NCBI RefSeq assembly: GCF_035917975.1
Contig: NZ_CP109130.1
Span: forward strand, 62,001-126,000
Source: Streptosporangium sp. NBC_01756
GTDB taxonomy: Bacteria > Actinomycetota > Actinomycetes > Streptosporangiales > Streptosporangiaceae
Direction: 5' to 3'
Length of the DNA: 64,000 bases
The position numbers and the translations under genes are program-made. Position 1 is the stretch's first letter. Every line of letters starts with the position of its first letter. Of the stretch, positions 1 to 8,263 are shown piece after piece. The notes below the pieces were generated by a model. It did not search any database and was not told where the DNA came from. It saw nothing but the letters and a program-made list of their open reading frames with translations.

Positions 1-1
1 C

Positions 2-154
2 CTGGCCACCCTGCTGCGCCTGGTGGCCGACGGGCGGCTCCACCCGGAGGTCGGCCGCGTCGCCGATTGGAGCCAGACCGCCGAGGTCCTGATCGACCTG
101 CGGGAACGCCGCATCCGAGGCAACGCCGTACTGACGATCGGAGTAGCACGATGA
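2..154 (+). CDS. Zinc-type quinone oxidoreductase / alcohol dehydrogenase, C-terminal end (partial)
   Basis: The first 50 codons of the window are the tail of a protein whose start lies to the left. The residues LRLVADGRLHPEVGRV and the closing RRIRGNAVLTI match the C-terminus of medium-chain NADPH:quinone oxidoreductases. The complete homologue at 5828-6751 ends in nearly the same way (FVADGRLSPEVGW, RRIAGKAILDV), which supports the call by internal comparison. The stop overlaps the next start in an ATGA junction, so it is probably the first visible gene of a translationally coupled set with the hydrolase and the SDR that follow. Substrate is unknown. Confidence 0.75.
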   Translation: MATLLRLVADGRLHPEVGRVADWSQTAEVLIDLRERRIRGNAVLTIGVAR

Positions 155-1131
155 GCGTCGCGGACTTCGTCGCCGCCAACCTGTCGCGTGCGACCGGCGC
201 CGGGTTGGACCCGCACGAGTACCAGCGCGTCGCCAGGGAGATGGCTGTCCTGGACCAGTGGGGCGAGACGTTCATGCGTGCCGCACGCGGGCACCTGGCG
301 CGTGCCGGGCAGGCAGCCACGACGATCTCAGCAGGCGAGCACTACCAGGTCGCGGCGAGTTGGTTCCATGTCGCCACCCTGGGGCCGAACCGTGAGAGCG
401 CGCTGGCCGCCGCCGAGGCGGACACCGCCATGCGGCGCGCACTCGAACTGCTGGAGCCGGGGGCCCGCCGGATCGAGGGACCGGGCTTCACCGGCTGGCT
501 GCGCGGCCCGGCCGATGCCGTGGCGACCGCGGTCGTGGTTCCCGGATTGGACTCCGGCAAGGAGGAATTCCACGCGGTGACCGGCGCCTTGCTGCGCCGG
601 GGCCTGGCCGTGTTCGCCATGGACGGTCCGGGGCAGGGCGTGCTCGCGGCCGGCAGCACCGTCCGAGCCGACTATCACCACGTGATCGGCCAGGTCGTCG
701 ACGCCCTCGGCACCAGGAGCGTGGGACTCGTGGGGCTCAGCCTCGGCGGCTACTACGTCGCGGAAAGCGCCGCCCGTGAAACCCGCGTCGCGGCCGCCGC
801 CACCGTCAGCGGCCCCTTCCATCTGGACTGGAACGCCCTGCCGCCCCCGGTACGGGAGATCATCGTCCGACGCGCCGGCGGCGAAGAAGCGGCCCGCCAC
901 TTCGCCCGGCAGGTGGATCTGTCCGTCCTGGCCCCGCAGATCACCTGCCCGCTGCTGGTGGTGGACGGCGGCCAGGACGTCATCCCCGGCGTGACCAACG
1001 GCGAGCCGCTGGCCCGCCTGGCGCCACACGGACAGTACCTGCGCATCCCTCACGGTGACCACCTGCTCGGCAACGCCCGATCCGACTGGCTGGCCACCCT
1101 CGCCGACTGGCTTCACGGAGCACTCACATGA
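151..1131 (+). CDS. Alpha/beta hydrolase (FrsA / pseudooxynicotine hydrolase-like)
   Basis: This 326-residue protein has the layout of the FrsA-like alpha/beta hydrolases: an all-helical N-terminal half (AGEHYQVAASWFHVATL) and a C-terminal catalytic fold. The nucleophile elbow reads GLSLGG with the serine at residue 197. The likely acid is in VVDGGQDVIP and the histidine in IPHGDHLL, so the triad looks complete. I chose the start at 151 because it overlaps the stop of the upstream gene; a longer frame begins at 67 but would lie inside that gene. Its own stop overlaps the start of the SDR gene. Family members cut C-C, ester or amide bonds, and nothing here fixes the substrate. A broken paralogue lies at 17562-17900. 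Confidence 0.8.
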   Translation: MSVADFVAANLSRATGAGLDPHEYQRVAREMAVLDQWGETFMRAARGHLARAGQAATTISAGEHYQVAASWFHVATLGPNRESALAAAEADTAMRRALELLEPGARRIEGPGFTGWLRGPADAVATAVVVPGLDSGKEEFHAVTGALLRRGLAVFAMDGPGQGVLAAGSTVRADYHHVIGQVVDALGTRSVGLVGLSLGGYYVAESAARETRVAAAATVSGPFHLDWNALPPPVREIIVRRAGGEEAARHFARQVDLSVLAPQITCPLLVVDGGQDVIPGVTNGEPLARLAPHGQYLRIPHGDHLLGNARSDWLATLADWLHGALT

Positions 1132-1874
1132 CACGCTTCATCGACCAGACCGCCCTGATCACCGGCGGCACGAGCGGCATGGGACTGGGCACCGCACACC
1201 GCCTCATCGCCGAAGGCGCCCACGTGATCGTCACCGGCCGCACCCGGCAACGTGTCGACCAGGCCGCCGCCCTGCTCGGCCCGCGCGCCCTCGGCGTGGT
1301 CGCGGACACCACCGACCTCGATGCTCTGAACGCCCTGATGGACACGATCAAGGCACGCTACGGCAAGCTGAACGTCGTCTTCGCCAACGCCGGAGTGGGC
1401 ACTTTCACGCCCTTCGCCGACATCACCGAACCCGACTTCGATCACGCCGTCGACGTGAACTTCAAGGGGGTGTTCTTCACGCTTCAGAAAGCGCTGCCGC
1501 TGATCGTTGATGGCGGCTCCATCGTCATCAACGCCTCCTGGACCCTGCATCGCGGCAACGGCATCCTCACGTTGTACTCGGCCACCAAGGCGGCCGCGCA
1601 CAACCTGGCCCGCACCCTGGCGGCGGAGCTCGCGCCGCGGGGCGTCCGCGTCAACTCCATCAGCCCCGGGTACATCGACACACCGATGTACCCGGTTGCG
1701 GCGTTGAGCGAGACGGAGGCCGCCGCCATCACCAGTCGCGTCGTGGCCGACCGGTTCGGCCGGCCGGAGGAGATCGCCGCAGCGGTGGCGTTTCCCGCCT
1801 CCGCCGAGGCGTCCTACATCAACGGCCAGGACCTGGTGATCGACGGCGGCCTGGTGAACGCGATCCCTGCCTGA
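1128..1874 (+). CDS. SDR family NAD(P)-dependent oxidoreductase
   Basis: This is a complete classical short-chain dehydrogenase of 248 residues. The cofactor motif TGGTSGMG is at residues 12-19, the NAG motif is in FANAGVG, and the catalytic residues are Ser137, Tyr150 and Lys154 (in LYSATK). The C-terminus (NGQDLVIDGG) is the usual SDR ending. The start overlaps the stop of the alpha/beta hydrolase, so hydrolase and dehydrogenase are probably made together and may act on the same compound, with the quinone oxidoreductase upstream as a third partner. Arg38 in TGRTR is in the position that often favours NADPH, which is an inference. The substrate is unknown. Confidence 0.88.
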   Translation: MTRFIDQTALITGGTSGMGLGTAHRLIAEGAHVIVTGRTRQRVDQAAALLGPRALGVVADTTDLDALNALMDTIKARYGKLNVVFANAGVGTFTPFADITEPDFDHAVDVNFKGVFFTLQKALPLIVDGGSIVINASWTLHRGNGILTLYSATKAAAHNLARTLAAELAPRGVRVNSISPGYIDTPMYPVAALSETEAAAITSRVVADRFGRPEEIAAAVAFPASAEASYINGQDLVIDGGLVNAIPA

Positions 1875-1945
1875 CGTGCCCTTCACCCCCGCCTCCTCCC
1901 CCTCTGACACGAGCCGACCGTCTGGGTACGCGAGCCGACGTCCAA

Positions 1946-2644
1946 ATGCCCTTGTCCACCATTGCGGCACCGCACTACCTTGCCGATGTGGAACTCTTCT
2001 CCCGCTCTTGGACGGCGTTGCGTACGGCGGTCGCCGAACTCCCGGACGAGGATTTCGCACAGCCGTCCGGCTGTACCGGCTGGCTCGTGCGGGACCTGGT
2101 GTGCCATCTGGTCATCGATGCTCAGGACGTCCTGATCACCCTGGTGACCCCCGCCGAAGCGGAGCCGACCCGCGACGCGGTGACCTACTGGGACGTCGCC
2201 GAAAAGCCGCCGACCGGCGACGACCCGCTCGACGCGCTGATCGTCCGGCTGGCCGCCGCGTACGGGGAGCCTTGGCTGCTCAAGTTCCACTTCGACGACG
2301 TCGGCTCCGCCGCCGGCCGCGCCGCCGAACTCGCCGACCCGGGCCTCCGGGTCGGCACCCGCGACGTGGTTCTCACCGCGGGCGACTATCTCTGCGCGTA
2401 TGTCCTGGAGTGGACGCTGCACCACCTCGACCTGGTCGCGTATCTCCCGGACGCGGCGGAACCGCCCGCGGAGGGGCTCGCCCGGTCTCGCGAGATGCTG
2501 GAGAAGATCGCCGGGGCCGTGTTCCCCGCGTCGTTCTCCGACAGGGACGCGCTGCTGGTCGGCACCGGACGGCGTGCCCCGACCGACGTGGAGAAGGCCG
2601 AACTGGGCGAGCTGGCCGCGAAACTCCCGCTCGTCCTCGGATGA
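1946..2644 (+). CDS. Maleylpyruvate isomerase N-terminal domain protein (mycothiol-dependent DinB superfamily)
   Basis: This 232-residue protein starts with the pattern of actinobacterial maleylpyruvate isomerase-like proteins: a first helix (YLADVELFSRSWTAL), then CTGWLVRDLVCHLVIDAQD, where the histidine would be the first metal ligand of the DinB-like helical bundle, and a later helix with EWTLHHLDLV carrying the second histidine pair. Members that have been studied use mycothiol and a divalent metal for isomerisation or thiol transfer. The reaction here is not known. It stands alone, 71 bases after the SDR, and its only close neighbour downstream is convergent. A related DinB protein lies at 3879-4466. 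Confidence 0.75.
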   Translation: MPLSTIAAPHYLADVELFSRSWTALRTAVAELPDEDFAQPSGCTGWLVRDLVCHLVIDAQDVLITLVTPAEAEPTRDAVTYWDVAEKPPTGDDPLDALIVRLAAAYGEPWLLKFHFDDVGSAAGRAAELADPGLRVGTRDVVLTAGDYLCAYVLEWTLHHLDLVAYLPDAAEPPAEGLARSREMLEKIAGAVFPASFSDRDALLVGTGRRAPTDVEKAELGELAAKLPLVLG

Positions 2645-2817
2645 TCGTCTGGCCGGACGAGACCTTCGGCGCGGGCAAGACGAGGGCGCGGAAACCGGTC
2701 ACCGGCTTCCCGATGCGGGATCTTCGACGCCGAGCACGATGGCGAAGCCGGGGGCCGGGCCGACGTGCTCGGCATGGAGGCAGCGGAAGCGCTGCTGAGC
2801 GCCGGCGTGGTCACGGC

Positions 2818-3816
2818 TCATGACTCCTCCGTGTCCGGCGCCGGTGAGATCGTCGCACCGGCCGACAGCAGTCTCTCCGCCAGCTCGCGGCAGCGCCTCC
2901 CGAGCTCCGGAGGGTCGAGTACCTCGAAGTCGTGCCCCAGCAGGAGCACGTGCATGAGCACGAAATCGAGGCTGCCGGCGCCACTGAGCACCTCGCAGAG
3001 CTCACTCCCTCGCCGTCGTACGACGGCCGCCGACGCCGGAATCTGCGCGCGCACCGTGTCGGCCGACGCGTGCACGAGGAAGCGCGCCTGGTGCGGGTAG
3101 ACCCGGCTCGTCACACCCTCCTGCACGTACGTCGCCGCGTCGGGCGCCGCGCGCGGGCGGAAACGCCAGGTCCGTGCGGACACATCGGTCATCCGGTCGA
3201 CACGGAAGCTGCGCCAGTCGTCGCGATCGAGGTCGTAGGCGAGGAGGTACCAGCGCCGGTCGGAGGCGACCAGGCGATAAGGCTCGGCCCGCCGCCGTCG
3301 CACCTCGCTCCCAGACGGGTAGTCGAAGCCGGCCTCGACCTCGTCGCGGCAGGCTCTGGCCAGCGTCATGAGCACCTCGGGGTCGACCGGCGTGCGGCCT
3401 CCGCCGAAGGACTCCACCGAGCCGGAGAGCGCGCGCACCTCGTGCCGCAGCCGGGTGGGCAGCACCCGGTCGAGCTTGGTCAGCGCCCGGAGCGCGGCGT
3501 CGGCGGCGCCGGCGACCGTGCCACCCGCGCCGGCGAGCAGCGAGACCACGGTGGCGATCGCCTCCTCGTCGTCGAGAAGCAGCGGCGGCAGGTCCTGCCC
3601 CGGTCCGAGCTGGTAGCCGCCGCCGACACCCTGGCTGGCGTGCACCGGATAGCCGAGTGCGCGCAGCCGCTCGACATCACGCCGTACCGTGCGCGGCGTG
3701 ACCCCGAGCCGGTCGGCGAGCTCGGGGCCGGTCCAGACCTGGCGCTGCTGCAACAGCCCCAGCAGGGTGAGCACCCGCTCCGTCGTACCCCGCTCGTCAC
3801 CCCGTACCACGTCCAT
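2818..3816 (-). CDS. WYL-domain (YafY/DeoR-type) transcriptional regulator
   Basis: This 332-residue regulator has an N-terminal helix-turn-helix (RVLTLLGLLQQRQVWTGPELADRLGVTPRTVRRDVERLRALGYPV, given here in outline as residues 11-55) followed by a WYL-type ligand-sensing region with RRRAEPYRLVASDRRWYLLAYD and a C-terminal WCX extension. I placed the start at 3816 (MDVVRGDERG); the open frame runs to 3912 but would then overlap the start of the divergent gene at 3879. The 62-base divergent gap to the DinB and VOC pair makes these its likely targets, as is usual for YafY-type regulators next to small enzyme genes. Confidence 0.82.
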   Translation of the reverse strand: MDVVRGDERGTTERVLTLLGLLQQRQVWTGPELADRLGVTPRTVRRDVERLRALGYPVHASQGVGGGYQLGPGQDLPPLLLDDEEAIATVVSLLAGAGGTVAGAADAALRALTKLDRVLPTRLRHEVRALSGSVESFGGGRTPVDPEVLMTLARACRDEVEAGFDYPSGSEVRRRRAEPYRLVASDRRWYLLAYDLDRDDWRSFRVDRMTDVSARTWRFRPRAAPDAATYVQEGVTSRVYPHQARFLVHASADTVRAQIPASAAVVRRRGSELCEVLSGAGSLDFVLMHVLLLGHDFEVLDPPELGRRCRELAERLLSAGATISPAPDTEES

Positions 3817-3878
3817 GTCGTCCACCCTGCCAGAGATAGCGGACCGACCCTGTCCGCCAGAGGTGCCAGGGTGACTCC

Positions 3879-4466
3879 ATGGACGCAGACGAACTCGACT
3901 GGAACCGAGCATTGCGCGAGCAGTGGGAGTTCCACTGGAACCATCAGCTCCGAGCCCGGCTCGACGGTCTCACCGACGACGAGTACTTCTGGTCGCCGGT
4001 GCCGGACGCCTGGAGCGTACGGCCGCGCGGCAGCTCCACGGCGCCCGTGCAGGTCGGTGCCGGGGACTTCACGATGGACTACGCCTTCCCCGAGCCGGTC
4101 CCCGCGGCCTTCACCACGATCGCCTGGCGACTCGGTCACGTCGTCGTCGGCGTGCTCGCCACGCGCAACGCGGCGCACTTCGGCGCGCCGGCGGCGTCGT
4201 ACGAGACCTGGGAGTACGCCGGCAGCGCGGCCACCGCGCTCGACCAGCTCACGTCCCAGCTCGACGTCTGGCTGGCCGGGGTCTCCGGCCTCGGCGACGC
4301 CGGGCTCCGGGTCCCGGTCGGCGCGAAGGAGCCCTTCCCCGAGGCGCCCACGGCCGATCTGGTGCTGCACATCCACCGCGAGCTGATCCACCACCTGTCC
4401 GAGGTCTGCTTACTGCGCGACCTCTACCTGCACATGAAACCCGCCACGAACGGAGCAACCCGATGA
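3879..4466 (+). CDS. DinB family protein
   Basis: This 195-residue protein opens with a helix rich in tryptophan (WNRALREQWEFHWNHQLRARL), followed by GLTDDEYFWSPVPDAWSVRPR, a typical DinB_2 helical-bundle signature. The metal-binding histidines expected in this fold fit H in RLGHVVVGVLATRNAAHF and in HIHRELIHHLSEVCLLRDLY near the C-terminus. DinB proteins are metal-dependent enzymes that often use bacillithiol or mycothiol, but the activity of this one cannot be read from sequence. Its stop overlaps the start of the VOC gene (ATGA), so the two are coupled, and both are probably controlled by the divergent WYL regulator. Confidence 0.75.
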   Translation: MDADELDWNRALREQWEFHWNHQLRARLDGLTDDEYFWSPVPDAWSVRPRGSSTAPVQVGAGDFTMDYAFPEPVPAAFTTIAWRLGHVVVGVLATRNAAHFGAPAASYETWEYAGSAATALDQLTSQLDVWLAGVSGLGDAGLRVPVGAKEPFPEAPTADLVLHIHRELIHHLSEVCLLRDLYLHMKPATNGATR

Positions 4467-4924
4467 GCCGCCACATCCAGGTCACCTTCGACGCCCACGA
4501 CCCGGGTGCGCTGTCGTCCTTCTGGCGCGACGTACTGGGCTACGTCCACCCCGGCCCGCCCGGAGTCGACCTGCCCGAGGACGCCGACCCGCTGGCCGCG
4601 TGGGACGACTTCCTCGCACGGGCCGGCGTACCGGAGAAGCAGCGCAACACGAGATCGGCCATCGAGGATCCGGACGGACACGGCCCACGGCTGTTCTTCC
4701 AGCAGGTGCCGGAGGACAAGGCCGCCAAGAACCGTGTCCACCTCGACGTCCGGGCGGCTCCCGGACTGCGGGGAGAGGAGCGGATGGCGGCGCTGGAGGT
4801 CGAGTGCGACCGGCTCGTCGCGCTGGGAGCGACGCGGGTACGTCGCTACGAGCCCGCTCCCCCAATGAGCGCCGGCTTCATCGTGATGACCGACCCCGAG
4901 GGCAACGAGTTCTGCCTGGACTGA
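4463..4924 (+). CDS. VOC family protein (glyoxalase-like)
   Basis: This 153-residue protein shows the VOC (vicinal oxygen chelate) pattern: an opening beta strand with HIQVTFDAHDPGALSSFWRDVLGYV, a middle section with PRLFFQQVPEDKAAKNRVHLDV, and the closing strand FIVMTDPEGNEFCLD, where the acidic residue before FC is a usual metal ligand. Two short beta-alpha-beta repeats are visible. The gene starts inside the stop of the DinB gene. Members include glyoxalases, dioxygenases and antibiotic-binding proteins. Actinobacterial versions of this size are often annotated only as VOC, and nothing here narrows that down. Confidence 0.82.
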   Translation: MSRHIQVTFDAHDPGALSSFWRDVLGYVHPGPPGVDLPEDADPLAAWDDFLARAGVPEKQRNTRSAIEDPDGHGPRLFFQQVPEDKAAKNRVHLDVRAAPGLRGEERMAALEVECDRLVALGATRVRRYEPAPPMSAGFIVMTDPEGNEFCLD

Positions 4925-5137
4925 CTGGGCGGCTCGTCGCGTCGCACGCACACCGCGCCGGGCCAGAGGTGGCCGAAGAAGTGATCGGGCGCGGCAGTGT
5001 GGGCGTTGGCGGTGTCGGCCGACCGCCTGCGCACAGTATCGAGGTAGGTCCGGTGGTCGCGGACGGCGAAGTCACGATCGCGTGCCGGGTCGGCCGCGAA
5101 CCACCGGTTTCTGATCTTGTTCAGGAATCGGCCGCTG
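4925..5137 (-). pseudogene. Possible protein fragment, family not recognised
   Basis: On the minus strand this stretch reads as a protein-like fragment (FLNKIRNRWFAADPARD, then HRTYLDTVRRRSADTA and HTAAPDHFFGHLWPG) with good codon use for this genome. It has no start codon, is cut off by an upstream stop near 5137, and runs out of homologous-looking sequence at the 3' end of the VOC gene. I could not name the family. It may be the remains of a gene removed when the TetR and oxidoreductase pair arrived. Confidence 0.25.
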
Positions 5138-5157
5138 GATGGACGCCATGGCGATCA

Positions 5158-5736
5158 TCACCGATCGAGCAGTGCCGCGGCCATCTGCTGGATTGAGCGG
5201 GTGAAGCGGCGGGGGTCATCGGCCGATGTCATGTGGCGGACCAGGTCGCCGTCGAAGACAGCGAGCAGGACGTGGGCCAGGAAGTCGGCGTCGAGATCGG
5301 GACGTCCGTCAGCGAGCAGGGTGCTGAGATGGCGGTGCCAGCACTGGTAACTGGGGTCGTCGTACTTGTCCTCGGCGCACGCTTGCTCGTGCGCCGACAG
5401 CAGGACGGCGTTGCCTTCGGCGATCGCGCCGAGTCCGTCGAGGAAGGCGAGCATCCGGTCCCGGACGGGTGCTCCGGGCCCCAAAGGCGGGGGTCCGTTC
5501 TTGACCGCTTCGCGTAGCTCGCGGGACCTTTCCTCCAGCAGCGCCTGCAGCAGTCCGGCGCGGTTACCGAAGCGACGGAACACGGTGCCCTTCCCGACTC
5601 CGGCAAGGGCGGCAACGCGGTCGAGCGACACGTGGTCTCCGCCGCCTTCGGCCAGAAGCCGCTCAGTCGCGTGGAGCACCGCACGGCGGTTGCGGGTCGC
5701 ATCGGCACGCTCGGCGCGTTGTTGGGCCATCGGCAT
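5158..5736 (-). CDS. TetR/AcrR family transcriptional repressor
   Basis: A 192-residue TetR protein: the N-terminal helix-turn-helix is clear (RLLAEGGGDHVSLDRVAALAGVGKGTVFRRF in outline, about residues 23-53), followed by the helical ligand domain. Two ATG codons, at 5736 and 5730, are possible starts; a purine-rich GGAGAGGG lies directly upstream and its spacing fits the second one better. It is divergent from the quinone oxidoreductase at 5828, and two matching palindromes occupy the shared promoter region, so it probably represses both itself and the oxidoreductase. This regulator and oxidoreductase pairing is common in actinomycetes for quinone or electrophile response. Confidence 0.85.
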   Translation of the reverse strand: MPMAQQRAERADATRNRRAVLHATERLLAEGGGDHVSLDRVAALAGVGKGTVFRRFGNRAGLLQALLEERSRELREAVKNGPPPLGPGAPVRDRMLAFLDGLGAIAEGNAVLLSAHEQACAEDKYDDPSYQCWHRHLSTLLADGRPDLDADFLAHVLLAVFDGDLVRHMTSADDPRRFTRSIQQMAAALLDR

Positions 5737-5748
5737 CCCTCTCCAAGG

Positions 5749-5799
5749 CGGACTGTCAGTCCACATATGCTATCGTGCACGAAACGGACTGTCGGTCCG
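5749..5799. promoter_or_regulatory. Paired TetR operator between divergent genes
   Basis: Two copies of nearly the same palindrome lie in the divergent intergenic region: GGACTGTCAGTCC at 5750-5762, a perfect odd palindrome, and CGGACTGTCGGTCCG at 5785-5799, with one mismatch in the core arms. Their centres are 36 bases apart. This is the size and symmetry expected for TetR dimers, and the position fits control of both the TetR gene and the oxidoreductase. Confidence 0.75.
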
Positions 5800-5827
5800 C
5801 ATAGTGCTGCCTATGAAGGAGTCCCTG

Positions 5828-6751
5828 ATGGACATACGTGCGCTCGTCGTCGATCCCGGCGCCCCGGGATCCCTGCGGCTGGGGATGACCGCAGACCCCC
5901 AGCCCGCGCCCAACCAGCTGGTGCTCGATGTCCGGCACATCTCGCTCAACCGCGGCGAGGTGAAGTTCGCCGGCCAGCAGCCGACCGGAACCGTGCACGG
6001 CTACGATGCCGCCGGTGTCGTCGTACGTGCTGCGGCCGACGGCACCGGACCCGCCGTAGGCGCCAGAGTCGCGGCGTTCGGCGCCGGAGCGTGGGCGCAG
6101 CGGATGGCCGTGGACACCACCGCGGTGGCCGAAGTCCCCGCCCAGGTCGACCTCGCCGGCGCCGCCGCACTGCCGATGGCCGGTATCACGGCGCTGCGCA
6201 CGTTGCGTTCCCGTTCCATCCTGGGCCGGCGGGTACTGATCACCGGGGCGGCCGGCGGCGTCGGCCGTTACGCGGTCCAGTTGGCGGCCTTGGGCGGTGC
6301 CCATGTCATCGCCTCGGTGGGGTCGGCGGCCCGCGCCGACGGCCTGACCGAACTGGGCGCCCACGAGGTGGTGGTCGGTCTGGAGGGCATCGATCGGCCG
6401 GTCGACCTCATCCTCGACAATGTGGGCGGGCCACAGCTGACCGCGGCCTGGGAGCTCCTCGCGCCGGGCGGGGGTGTGCAGAACATCGGCTGGGCGTCGG
6501 ACGAGCCGGCGGTGTTCGCGCCGTATTCGATGTTCTCCATCGGCCCGTCCAAGACGATGAACACGTTCGGCGACGTCCATGAGGTCGGCCCGGATCTGGC
6601 AACCCTGCTGGGGTTCGTGGCGGACGGGAGGCTTTCCCCCGAGGTCGGCTGGCGCGGTTCCTGGGAACGCGTCGCCGAGGCCGCCCAGGCGCTGCTGGAC
6701 CGGCGTATCGCGGGCAAGGCGATCCTGGACGTAGCACCGGCGGCCGACTGA
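5828..6751 (+). CDS. Zinc-binding dehydrogenase / NADPH:quinone oxidoreductase
   Basis: This 307-residue protein belongs to the medium-chain dehydrogenase superfamily, quinone oxidoreductase branch. The N-terminal GroES-like domain includes VRHISLNRGEVKF and GYDAAGVVV, and the Rossmann domain has the nucleotide motif VLITGAAGGVGRYAVQLAALGGAHVI. The catalytic-zinc cysteine of true alcohol dehydrogenases is absent, which favours quinone or enone reduction with NADPH. I chose the ATG at 5828 because AAGGAG sits six bases before it; an ATG at 5813 in the same frame has no such site. It is divergent from the TetR gene and follows the paired operator. Confidence 0.85.
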   Translation: MDIRALVVDPGAPGSLRLGMTADPQPAPNQLVLDVRHISLNRGEVKFAGQQPTGTVHGYDAAGVVVRAAADGTGPAVGARVAAFGAGAWAQRMAVDTTAVAEVPAQVDLAGAAALPMAGITALRTLRSRSILGRRVLITGAAGGVGRYAVQLAALGGAHVIASVGSAARADGLTELGAHEVVVGLEGIDRPVDLILDNVGGPQLTAAWELLAPGGGVQNIGWASDEPAVFAPYSMFSIGPSKTMNTFGDVHEVGPDLATLLGFVADGRLSPEVGWRGSWERVAEAAQALLDRRIAGKAILDVAPAAD

Positions 6752-6929
6752 TCGCAGCCGGGCGGCCCGTCCAGAGGGAACATGCCGTACTCCGGCACCT
6801 CCATTGCCGCCGAAACCCCTTGATGACGGGTCTGGATGAGGGTGCGACGAGGCTACGGCTCGGCGGCGGGCAGCGCTGGACGGTCCGCCGGGTAGCGGCT
6901 GACGACGGACACGCATGGAGGCGGCCACG

Positions 6930-7486
6930 ATGGCCGAGGTGGTCGTCTTCCATCATGCCCAGGGCCTCACTCCGGGCGTCATCGGCTTCGCCGAGGACCT
7001 TCAGGACCGAGGGACACACCGTGCACACGCCCGACCTGTACGACGGCCGGACCTTCGACACGATGGAGGCCGGCCTGGCGTATTCGGAACAGGCCGGTGT
7101 CGAGGAGCTCCTCGACACCGGCGCGCGCCGTCGCGGACCTGCCGGCCGCCGTCACTTTCCTCGGATTCTCCCTCAGCGTGCTGAACGCGCAGAAACTGGC
7201 CCAGACGCGCCCGAGCGCCCGCAGCACCGTGCTCGTCTCCTCCTGCGTTCCGGCCCCTTACTTCGGACCGTGGCCCACCGAGGTCCCGGTACGGATCCAC
7301 GCCATGGACGACCCTGTATTCCACGCCGAGGCGGCTCACGCGCTCGTCGAGCAGGCTCCTGACGCCGAACTGTGTCTGCATCCCGGCGACCGGCATTATT
7401 TCGCCGACAGCTCGTCGCCGTCCTACGACTCCGAAGCCGCCGGGCTGCTGCTGCGTCGCACGGCGACGTTTCTCCGGGCACGGTGA
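6930..7486 (+). pseudogene. Dienelactone hydrolase family protein, broken by two frameshifts
   Basis: The three parts of one dienelactone hydrolase lie in three successive frames. The start is MAEVVVFHHAQGLTPGVIGFAEDL (outline, from 6930). After about 7000 the frame changes to GHTVHTPDLYDGRTFDTMEAG, and near 7120 it changes again to ARAVADLPAAVTFLGFSLSVLNAQK through HPGDRHYFADSS. Joined, they cover the whole usual length of about 185 residues. The second change is in a GCGCGCG run. The nucleophile elbow reads GFSLSV where the family usually has glycine after the leucine, a further sign of decay. It lies on the same strand as the oxidoreductase upstream, 179 bases away. Confidence 0.7.
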
Positions 7487-7525
7487 GAGCACGATGAACG
7501 TCATCGTCGAGGTGACCCCGCCGTA

Positions 7526-8263
7526 CTAGGAGACGTGTTCGACGAAGCCGTGGTGGGCCAGCTCACCGTCTTCGATCCGTACCGGCTGCCCCGAGGGCAG
7601 CGGAGTGCCGGAAAGGGGCGGGATCTCCACCGCGTCCCAGTCCGTGGCGTACTCCCCCGAGTGGTCGCCCAGGTCGATCCGCTCGGCCGCGACACCCGAC
7701 CGGTAGACCCTGAGGATCAGACACCCCTGGTCCCAATACCCCTCCTCATCCGCCGCCCACCGATCGCAGGCCCAGCGCAGTTCGTCGGCGTCCGTCACCA
7801 CGAGCCGTTGCCGGAACTCGACGGACCCTCCCGCCGTTTCCCGTTCCACCACGTACCAGGAGTGCTCGTACGCCGGTGCGACGTGCGGGCTGCCCTCCTC
7901 ATCCAGCAACTCCCGCAGTGCCGCCAGGCAGGCCTGGGCGACGCCGTCGGCAGGGTCGCGAAGCCGCAGAGCCTGGCACAACCCCGCGATCTCCTCGCTC
8001 ACCCGGTCGAGCTCCGGCTGCGGCTGGTTTGGCCGGTAGGAGAAATCCTCCCGAATCGCTACGACGGCACGGAGCAGTTCAGCGATCAGCAAATGCGCCG
8101 CCGCGGAGTCATGCGGCAGGCGCTCCACCAGGGCGCGGAGGCGCTCCTCGGCGACCTCCTCCTCCTCACGAAGCAGGGCGGCCAGCCGCGCGTGTTCGCG
8201 GGCGGCGTCCAGGTCCCCCGCGTCGCCCGCCGCCCGCAAGATCATGAACTGTGTATCGATCAC
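7526..8263 (-). CDS. Hypothetical protein
   Basis: An open frame of 245 codons with genome-typical codon use and no family that I recognise. The N-terminal half is helical and acidic, with a run of glutamates (LAALLREEEEVAEERLRALVERL) that could form a short coiled coil. The C-terminal half is beta-like (SWYVVERETAGGSVEFRQRLVV, then YWDQGCLILRVYRSG). No signal peptide or membrane segment is seen. The start is uncertain: GTG at 8290 and 8263 and ATG at 8245 are all in frame, and none has a strong ribosome site. It converges with the broken hydrolase. Confidence 0.55.
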   Translation of the reverse strand: MIDTQFMILRAAGDAGDLDAAREHARLAALLREEEEVAEERLRALVERLPHDSAAAHLLIAELLRAVVAIREDFSYRPNQPQPELDRVSEEIAGLCQALRLRDPADGVAQACLAALRELLDEEGSPHVAPAYEHSWYVVERETAGGSVEFRQRLVVTDADELRWACDRWAADEEGYWDQGCLILRVYRSGVAAERIDLGDHSGEYATDWDAVEIPPLSGTPLPSGQPVRIEDGELAHHGFVEHVS

